A DNA stretch of 64,000 nt from Triglochin maritima (taxonomy: Eukaryota > Streptophyta > Magnoliopsida > Alismatales > Juncaginaceae). The notes under the pieces were generated by a model that searched no databases, was not told the origin of the DNA, and saw only the letters and a program-made list of their open reading frames with translations. Numbering within the stretch: the first letter of the stretch is position 1; every line of letters starts with the position of its first letter. Of the stretch, positions 56,861 through 64,000 are shown one piece after another. Where the stretch lies: the NCBI GenBank assembly GCA_963682175.1, contig OY821771.1, positions 13,267,001 to 13,331,000 of the forward strand, read 5' to 3'. The position numbers and the translations under genes were made by a program.

Positions 56861-58033
56861 TGATGAGAAATTAAGTTTATACCGTAACTGCACGACGTCA
56901 ATGAAGATGTGGCAAGTACGGGTCGAACACAAGGAGGGAGAGATATTGTTATTTTTGTGATTTTTGAATTAAGGAAGAAAGAGAGAGAAATATGTTTGGT
57001 TTGAGATTTTTGGTTTTTAATTTTCTAAAGCAAGAACAACAAAAGAAAAACTAAAAAGAAAAGTAATATGGATGAGAGTCCAGCGGGTGGGGGATTAGAT
57101 ATCAGGTTTTGTTTAGAGAAATCTGAAACTTATAATAAATCACTTTAGTTATAAAGCATTACATGATAAATAATTCAACATATACTCAAGTAATCCAAAT
57201 ATACTAACACGAAATTAAAATAATAACATCATTCTTCTTCTCATCACCCTAAATCCGTCACCCCCACCCTTTGGGGATAGTTAGAAACTCATGGATGGAG
57301 GGAAGGAGAAGGGGTCCTCCAGAAACTACAAAAAAAAGAAAAATAAAAACAAGAAATAAAAGAACATAATTTTATTGCTAAAAAGAAGAGGAGAGGAGAG
57401 GAGCCCCTTTCAATTCATGATTCGGCCTTATTTATAGCTTCAACCGGGGATCCTAATACATAAAAGGCACGTACACGCGTCAATACAGCATTGGTAAAAA
57501 TTTGAGCACACGGATCGACTTTTGTGTGGCGGAATAGCCACCTTTTTGGCTTGGAATCGATCCGGATTTTCCTGTGTGTTTATGGTATGTTTTAGTTGTC
57601 CTTTGTGCGTCCTAATTAATTATTGCATATCTTTGGAGATCTGAGTTAATTTCTTCATATATTTGGAGATCCAAATTGATTTTTCTTTAGAACTTCTCCA
57701 AAATAATCTTTTGGTACTTTAATTTGCATTCGGGTCCTCGGCTTTTTGCAATTAAGTCCCTATCTACTTTTGTGCTTAAGTCTTTGGCCATTTTGTAATT
57801 AGGTCTTTGAATGCTTTTATGCTTGGATGAACTTCCATTTGAATCCCGATAATCTTGACTTGGTCTTGATGATAGAAATGAGTCTCTTGCACGCGTTTAT
57901 GCTCGGGATATGGGTAATTTGCATTCAGGTCTCTGTATTCTGTAAATAAGACTAAACACATACCTTAGTAGAATTTATTGATATAATATTAATCTAAATG
58001 AAAGACATATGATGCAATGTATGCAATGCATCA
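56861..58033 (-). repeat. 5' LTR of element B
   Basis: Near-copy of the left LTR. It has about 60 bp more near 56937-56996 (GGGAGAGATATTG to AGAGAGAGAAA) and a shorter stretch around 57525, where the left LTR has an extra GCGGAATTGCCGCATTTTGT segment. Confidence 0.85.
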
Positions 58034-58363
58034 CACTTGTTCTCTATCGAATGCATTCATCACCACTTATTTCTTGTGTACACACACTCCACCCCTTTGG
58101 GGTTTTCCATTCCTGATTTCTAGCTTGCTTCTATTAGTCACTTAGTTTAGTTTTATTTAGTTTCGTGCTTTCATCTTCTTTTTTTGTTTCGTACTAGTGT
58201 AGCGTTGCATAATTTAGTTTAGTTTAGTGTAATCAATTCCTTATCCCCTCTTTTCCTACTCGATTTCTGAAGAACCAAAGTTGACACACCTCCTTGTGGA
58301 CATGACCCGTATTTGCCACGTCTTCACCGACGTCGTGCACTTGCGGTAATATAAACGACCACA

Positions 58364-58638
58364 CTATGTTTTTGACACGTTTCTGACCAGCATGGCGATG
58401 TTTTGTTTCTGACCAGCGTGGCTGGTGTTCTGGTTCCTTTTAGAGGAATGTGGCCGGGTACGCCCGACTAGCATGACTGTTGGAGTCGTAGCCTTCTGTT
58501 GCATATTGTGCTTTTCTGTCATGATTCTGATGCTTTGTCTTAGTGAGACTTCATGCTATATTTCTGTTATTATTTGGTTGTGGCATACTGGGTTTTCTTA
58601 CGTGAAAACTCACGCTTTTGTTAATGCGGTGCGTGCAC
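58364..58638 (+). repeat. Family X fragment in + orientation, right of the A-type LTR
   Basis: Begins with a second version of the left flank (TTCTGACCAGCATGGC, then TTCTGACCAGCGTGGCTGG at 58410) and continues with X sequence (GAATGTGGCCGGGTACGCCC, GTGAAAACTCACGC). It ends at the junction with the duplicated block, where CAACTAG is shared by both sides. Confidence 0.6.
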
Positions 58639-59097
58639 AACAACTAGAAAAAGAAAAAAAGAAGAACAAAAAGAAAAAAAGGTAATGCAAATAAGAACCT
58701 TAATGGACTTTACACTTTGTATCACTTGAGGATGTTAAGGTTGTCCTTGTTTTTCACTTAAGTCCTTAATTAACTTGCACGAATGATTCATTAGGCTAGT
58801 TGTGTGGACTGCATATGTAATGCCCTCGATCTCGCGGGTACACACACTGGGAAGAAACACTAGTGTCGCAATCAGAGACCTCTGCGACGACCGAAGGAGT
58901 TACAAAGCGACATACAAGACAGACTAGCTCGACACTATATAAAGACATACATGGATAGCTGACGAATAAAAATAACTGAAGTAACTGAATATCCATATAT
59001 GAAAGATTCATTACAAAACTCGAGTTTCAAAAAGGAAATACGTCAATAAAGCGGAAGAAAAGATAACTGAAGACTCTGGTCGGCACGTCCCCCATGT
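58639..59097. repeat. Duplicated block, copy 2 (partner 48327-48785)
   Basis: Second copy of the G-end/X-start junction. The internal X start TGTAATGCCCTCG is at 58816. The copy ends abruptly at about 59097 in CACGTCCC, where the partner continues with more X sequence. Confidence 0.88.
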
Positions 59098-59250
59098 ATT
59101 GGGCAAGCTTGAAAAGTCGAATTCAATGCCGGTTGCACTATCGAAAGGAGTGTGGAACCATGAAATGAGCAGAATTAAGTTGGGTAACATTCTTCATCCT
59201 ACTAAACTTAAAATGTTGGTTCCAATTCTTGATTTTCTCATTGATCCTTT
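59098..59250. other. Unrecognised, possibly coding, scrap between repeats
   Basis: An open frame on + reads MPVALSKGVWNHEM and LGNILHPTKLKML then LIDPFVG before running into the LTR at 59251. I do not recognise it. It has more even base composition than the surroundings and could be an exon or pseudogene scrap, or chance. Confidence 0.3.
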
Positions 59251-61424
59251 TGTAGGATTTCGTGTCCCTATGTATGTATATATTTTAAAATTTTAACATA
59301 ACATACAAGATCGATTTTCATATTTTCAACAATTTTATGTACATCTATTTGTGTTTTATTCTAATAACATGCAACCTACATTTATTAAAATAATCCACAT
59401 AGATAGAATCATACCTAAAGGTTCTCTACAACCTTTTTGATGATCCGGAGTCGCGTCGCCCGCTGAATCGTCCACGGAATTGCCTCTGAGTGTTCACCAA
59501 ACTCTAAACAAAGTTAGAGAGAAATGAGCTAGCCAATCAATCTCTAACAATGTTTAGAATCAAGCTAAATACCCCTCTTTAAGTTCCTGAGAATCTTATC
59601 TCCAAAACTTAAATTTACTAAGAGATTTTTGTGGTGATTAGGGAGAGATTAATGAGAGAAAGAATTTTTTGCATTTGTCTTAAAACAAGTAGGAATAGGT
59701 GCCCTTTTATAGGCTCCCAAAACATCCTTATCAAAAGCTATTATTTAGCCATGATCCCTTGTTTTTCTCTCCTAAAATTAATCTCTAAATTCCACAAAAT
59801 CACCCACAAAAAAACATTTTAATTGAATCTGGAATTATTCCACCCATGACTTAATTAATCTCTTAATAATTTAGGCAGAATCGTTCTTGTTCGGTAGACC
59901 GAGTATTATTCGGTCAACCGAACCATTCGGCTATAACACGTGTTCGGTGCACCATGAGCTAGACGGTCGACCGATTCTTTATAAGAAAAATTCCCTGGAA
60001 GAATTCGGACGACCACGTCTTTTAATCGGTCTACCTTTGACCCACCAAAATCGCTCCTGGAACATAGTCATCGGATGACCGGGTCACATTCGGTCTACCG
60101 AAAATGCTACTTCTCGGTTGACCGTTTCCAATCGGTTAACCGAACCCAATTGTCTAGGCACTCTGGGCAATCTCGGTTAACCAATTGCGCTTACCCGTTC
60201 CCTATTCGGTTAACCGATCCGAAGATGCCCCGGTCGACCGAACCATGAACCGTTCACAGTGTTTGACCCTGATTTTGCCTTTGTCAAATTTTGGATTTAT
60301 TTCCAACAAAATTTGACATTTTGGGGTTTTTAGCAATTCACATCCCGTATATATCATCATATGTAATATTAAATTATTACACCCCATAATATATACCTTA
60401 TATGAATTTATTATGATTCTAATTATGTCAATTCTCATGACATATTGATTTTAATTAATTCACCACATGTGTCCTATTTTCACATGAAACCCGACACATC
60501 ATATGAATCTTAAAATCAACCCTCTTGTTTCCCAGTTTTGTTGTGTGACCTATAGGAGGATCTAAGACAAATTGGCAGTGATATTAAACACTTAATATCT
60601 CAAACTATAAGCGGTATCTTGCTACACATTATAGTTACCCAATTAGCATAGATGTCTTTGTTCCACCCGAACCAAAACACGATCCATTTAGTGATGTAAG
60701 TGCACCACTTGTGTCCGTCCCTTGCCTCATGATATTAAGAATATATACAAAGTAGAAATGTGTCATCTTTGTATTATATTCATTTCTTGATCTCTTTAAG
60801 CTAATTATAACTATGTGACTTAACTCAAGTCACATTGTGTACATTATAATTTTGCTTTATCAAGGGGCCCACTAATATCATCACTCAATTAAGAGGGGCA
60901 ATTATAATCGTTTGACTAGCTATCTTTTCCAGCACAAGTCATGTTCAACCAACTATTGCCGTTATCACTACACACTTTGGTAGCTTTTGACAATAATCAA
61001 ATTAAACACTTCTTGAGTGAAAAGATATACGTCCCATATCTTAGGATCCAAGACACAGTAAAAACATTAATGACAGGAAACATAATTCCATAATGTTTTA
61101 CTTGTTAGGTCTATTCAATATATAAAAGTAATCTTTTCCTCTTTTATATACTCGTGTTGTCAATTATTTGTAGAGCTACAACAATCGATGACCAACACGA
61201 CAATCTTATCTCAGTAATTAATGTTCCATGTCAATTACCATGATTGTGAATAACTTTTGATTTATGTAAACCATTATCTTTTAGAGGTCTACAGTTAAGG
61301 ACCAAGCGCATCTTCCTTAACACTTCCAAAAGACGAATACTATAGTCAAGGAACAAAATGTTTGTACATTCAATTCATAATAATTGACATACAAAAGTAA
61401 AACTTTTAGAACACATTCCTTTCA
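59251..61424 (-). repeat. Copia 3' LTR with palindrome array in U3, minus orientation
   Basis: On + it starts TGTAGGATTTCG and ends CATTCCTTTCA, next to ATCTCCCACTTGTTAT, the antisense of the copia polypurine tract AAGTGGGAGAT. Read on minus, a TATA-like CCTATAAAAGGGC is at about 59703-59716, and about a dozen TCGGTNNACCGA-type palindromes fill 59890-60245 just upstream of it. The left boundary is inferred from TG...CA ends; the second target-site copy would lie outside the window. Confidence 0.65.
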
Positions 61425-61910
61425 ATCTCCCACTTGTTATCAAAGTTTTCTCTCACATACATTCTCAATGTATAAAAAATAATAACTAGGGTAACCCTCT
61501 CTAATCACTCATCAAGCCAATCCATATGGTTCCTCAGCCCATGGACTCGAAATACATTTCGCCTTTTAGCTTGGTATAAGGGTTTGTTGAATGGATCAGC
61601 TTTGTTGTTGTTTGTGTCCACCCATAGTAAATTTATTTTGTCTTCGTCGGTGGTTGAGTTGGTCGTAGTGATTTTCTCCAACTATGCTAACTCATGCCTC
61701 CACCTTCAAGAATAATGACATATCATTATTGCGACCTCCTATCGTCGGGATCATTCATGAAACTCGCATCCTAATAGCCATCGACTATTAATTCCCTTTG
61801 TCCTCCATAAACAAGAAACTTATCTTTGGTACGGTTAATGTACCTCAGAATATTCTTGACCGCAGTCCAATGCTCAGGACCTGCGTTGGATTGGTGACGA
61901 CTTGTCACGC
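61425..61910 (-). pseudogene. Copia RNase H region, broken
   Basis: Read on minus after the stop at 61911: SNAGPEHWTAVKNILRYINR and TKDKFLVYGGQ (RNase H entry), DGY-stop-DASF with the catalytic Asp region, further stops, then a deletion joining to FNKPLYQAKR and the terminal HMDWL (about 61520-61590). Frameshifts and missing central sequence mean no enzyme. Confidence 0.72.
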
Positions 61911-64000
61911 TTAGAGCATACGAGACATCGCGTGCATGATCGATCCTATTGCCGAAGCATAAGGGATATCTTTCATGTACTCCAAGTCTTTACGTGATTC
62001 AACACGTTGAGACTTCTTGAGTTGCACACCCATACTCATTGGCACATTGCCCTTTTTGGAGTTGTTCATGCTGAACCTTTCCAAGACCTTGTCAATGTAC
62101 GTATGTTGACTTAGGCCAATGAGTCTACGAGATCTATCTCTATATATCTTGATTCCCAAGATGTATTGAGCCTCACCCATATCTTTCATTGAATATGCAG
62201 ATTTCAATGAACTTCTCGTTTGCTCAAGCAAAAGTATATGATTTCCCATGAGGAGTATGTCATCGACATATAAGATCAAGAACACTATGTGGCTCCCATT
62301 AACCTTCTTGTATATACAAGGTTCTTCCTTACTTTGGACGAAGTGAATCTTTTTGACTTCTTCGTCAAAGCGTTTGTTCCAACTCCTTGATGCTTGCTTC
62401 AATCCATAAATGGATCTTTGAAGCTTGCATACTTTCTCGCTATTCTTTGGATCTTCAAAACCTTGAGGTTGTACCATGTACACATCCTCCTCCAAGTTCC
62501 CATTAAGGAACACCGTTTTGATATCCATTTGCCATATCTCATAATCATGAAATGCGGCAATAGCGAGCATAATCCGAATAGACTTGAACATGACAACCGA
62601 TGAAAAAGTTTCATCATAGTCAATTCCTTGAACTTGAGAGAAACCTTTTGCTACAAGCCTCGCCTTGTAGGTTGTCAAGTTCCCATCCATGTCCATCTTC
62701 CTCTTGAAAACCCATTTATTTTGAATGACCTTTTTCCCTTGAGGAAGGTCAACCAAGTTCCACACTTGATTATCATATATGGATTCTATTTTGGATTCCA
62801 TGGCCTTGAGCCATAGTTTTGAGTCATTTCTTTCCATTGCTTCTTGAAAGGTCGAGGGATCATCGGTATCTAGTACCATGATTTCATGAAGTCCCAAATA
62901 CATATCGGGTTTCTTCCTTTCCCTCGTTGACCTTCTAAATTCTTTTGGTTCTACGTGTACTTCTCGAACTTCTTCCATAATTTCTTGTGGAATTGGTTCG
63001 TGTTCGATTCTCGAACGTACATTAGGTGGGGAGGATTGAGTTTCTCTCACAATTTCTTGCGAAGGTCTCTCACTCACGCTCCCACTAACCAAAGGAATCT
63101 CGGTTGGGCCTTCATGATCTTGAATATCATCATTCATATCATGATCTTGTAGAGTATCTTGAGTCTCCACAAGTACAACTCTACTCCCACTACTTTTTAT
63201 TCTTTCAAGAAATTCTTTTTCTAGAAATACGGCATCCCTCTCTACAATCACGTGATTGGAGGTTATATGCCAAAAGTAGCATCCTCTTGTCTCACGAGAA
63301 TAACCTATAAAGAAGCACTTATTCATTTTTGGTTGAAGTTTAGTCGACATCAATCTCTTGACGTAGGCCTCACAACCCCAAATTTTGAGAAAATTGAGCT
63401 TAGGTATATTACCACTCCATAGCTCATAAGACGTTTTCTCTACGGATTTGGATGGAACATTATTTAGTGTGTAAGCCGCAGCTTCTAGTGCATAACTCCA
63501 AAAGTAAAGCGACAATTCAGCTTGACTCATCATTGATCGAACCATGTCGAGTAATGTCCTATTCCTCCTTCCAGACACCCCATTCCACTGAGGTGTACCG
63601 GGAGGGGTGAGTTGTGGTACAATACCACACTCCTTTCGGAATGAGTAAAATTTGGTACTTAAGTACTCACCTCCACGATCCGTTCGTAGAGACTTGATTT
63701 TCCTGTTGAGTTGGTTCTCTACTTCATTCTTGAATTCCTTGAACTTGTCAAAGGATTCACTTTTGTTTCTCATTAGATAAATATAGCCATAACGACTATA
63801 GTCATCCGTGAACGTAATGAAGTACCTAAAACTGTCTCTTTTACTAGTACTCATCGGACCACATACATCGGAATGTATCAAATCCAACAAGTCATTCGCT
63901 CTTGGTCCTTTCTTTTTGAAAGGCCTCTTGGTCATTTTGCCCATTAGGCAAGGTTCGCACGTCTCCAATGATTTAAAACCAAGTTGACCAAGAAGGTTAG
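61911..64000 (-). CDS. Copia integrase-reverse transcriptase, 3' half of pol, open to the window edge
   Basis: A 685-codon open stretch; it stays open upstream to the right edge, so the N-terminus is outside. It starts in the GAG-pre-integrase region (CEPCLMGKMTKRPF). The integrase core has HSDVCGPM and RTDRGGEYLS; the third catalytic site reads NGVSGRRNRTLLDM where the family has Glu (VSERRN), so the DDE triad is lost. RT has WQMDIKTVFLNGNLEEDVYM and the catalytic YVDD (LILYVDDILLMGN, about residue 553). The frame stops at 61911, short of RNase H. It is a recently intact element, now dead by the integrase change and the downstream breaks. Confidence 0.85.
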   Translation of the reverse strand, partial: NLLGQLGFKSLETCEPCLMGKMTKRPFKKKGPRANDLLDLIHSDVCGPMSTSKRDSFRYFITFTDDYSRYGYIYLMRNKSESFDKFKEFKNEVENQLNRKIKSLRTDRGGEYLSTKFYSFRKECGIVPQLTPPGTPQWNGVSGRRNRTLLDMVRSMMSQAELSLYFWSYALEAAAYTLNNVPSKSVEKTSYELWSGNIPKLNFLKIWGCEAYVKRLMSTKLQPKMNKCFFIGYSRETRGCYFWHITSNHVIVERDAVFLEKEFLERIKSSGSRVVLVETQDTLQDHDMNDDIQDHEGPTEIPLVSGSVSERPSQEIVRETQSSPPNVRSRIEHEPIPQEIMEEVREVHVEPKEFRRSTRERKKPDMYLGLHEIMVLDTDDPSTFQEAMERNDSKLWLKAMESKIESIYDNQVWNLVDLPQGKKVIQNKWVFKRKMDMDGNLTTYKARLVAKGFSQVQGIDYDETFSSVVMFKSIRIMLAIAAFHDYEIWQMDIKTVFLNGNLEEDVYMVQPQGFEDPKNSEKVCKLQRSIYGLKQASRSWNKRFDEEVKKIHFVQSKEEPCIYKKVNGSHIVFLILYVDDILLMGNHILLLEQTRSSLKSAYSMKDMGEAQYILGIKIYRDRSRRLIGLSQHTYIDKVLERFSMNNSKKGNVPMSMGVQLKKSQRVESRKDLEYMKDIPYASAIGSIMHAMSRML

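Larger units (their letters stand above)
52004..58033 (-). mobile_element. Element B: gag-only LTR element, TSD CACTT
   Basis: The flanks CACTT (51999-52003 and 58034-58038) match exactly. The LTRs are 52004-53155 and 56861-58033 (TGATGAGAAATTAAG...AATGCATCA), visibly more alike than element A's pair except for an indel near 52075/56940. In element orientation (minus): 5' LTR on the right, primer-binding site 56834-56860 (plus-strand CCCCGGCAACGGCGCC, tRNA-Asp type), leader, gag-like frame 54967-55845, 3' region, polypurine tract (53156-53173), 3' LTR on the left. No protease, RT or integrase is visible in 3.7 kb of internal sequence. Confidence 0.87.
50949..58363 (+). mobile_element. A-type LTR in + orientation, split by element B
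   Basis: It begins TGATTGACATCATATC, the sense-strand start of the A/C LTR family, and carries the family's CAGGAATAAACAAG, TATA-like GCTATAAATAAAAC (about 51453) and GGTGGAGTTGATG. It is interrupted at 52004-58033 by element B and finishes at 58034-58363 with the shared end block (GACCCGTATTTGCC...GTGCACTTGCGGTA). No internal region follows, so it is a solo LTR or recombinant. The flanks do not show a 5-bp duplication. Confidence 0.78.

Noticed and set aside
56501..56932. 143-codon minus-strand frame
   Set aside because: Crosses from the leader of element B into its LTR across the primer-binding site, so it is not a natural coding unit.
59890..60245. Regular short repeats suggesting a CRISPR array
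   Set aside because: Spacing is irregular, units are 12-bp palindromes with variable centres, and the context is a plant LTR.

Overview
This window is nuclear DNA of a flowering plant, most likely a dicot; I cannot name the species. It is AT-rich, has GT-AG introns, and is packed with plant transposable-element families: hAT, Ty1/copia, Athila-type Ty3/gypsy and small inverted-repeat elements. It holds one convincing host gene, on the + strand. Almost everything else is transposon sequence or unrecognised AT-rich DNA. I saw no rRNA, tRNA, CRISPR array or bacterial or organellar gene block.

Layout. 1-2180 is the upstream region of the gene, with a 739-bp non-autonomous hAT element (548-1286) and a decayed copia LTR (about 1540-2090). 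2190-20990 is a gene for a plant BAG6/Scythe-like ubiquitin-domain protein (CIP73 type). I reconstructed 18 coding exons (771 codons, all junctions in frame) plus a 5'-UTR exon. Intron 1 carries a fold-back MITE. The 8.1-kb intron 4 carries a ruined autonomous hAT element (6216-12571, DUF659-type transposase), itself split by a 3-kb LTR element (8051-11059). The last intron carries MITEs sitting in TA microsatellites. 21-29.1 kb holds an unrecognised stretch, a SIRE-like copia 5' LTR with the start of gag (23168-24720), and a heavily decayed second copia element ending in a short LTR at 29105.

29.1-59.1 kb is a nest of LTR elements. The base is an Athila-like element on + (gag about 31831, integrase end 47227), with all domains broken. 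A 9.8-kb minus-strand element A (35043-44875, TSD GGCAC) sits inside its reverse transcriptase, and a 3.6-kb solo LTR (36642-40251, TSD CCTAA) sits inside element A. Downstream are pieces of that same long-LTR family, an A-type LTR (50949-58363) split by element B (52004-58033, TSD CACTT), and a duplicated block of about 460 bp. Elements A and B encode a related gag-like protein with a zinc knuckle but no recognisable protease, reverse transcriptase or integrase, so they look like gag-only elements that depend on an autonomous Athila relative. 59.25-64 kb is the 3' half of a minus-strand copia element, with a 2.2-kb LTR and a long integrase-reverse transcriptase reading frame that runs off the window.

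Nothing here is clearly a new biological system. The observations most worth checking are the arrays of a 12-bp palindrome (TCGGTNNACCGA) upstream of the TATA box in two different copia LTRs and in the decayed LTR at the host promoter, the paired gag-only antisense elements, and the insertion history that exact target-site duplications allow to be read.
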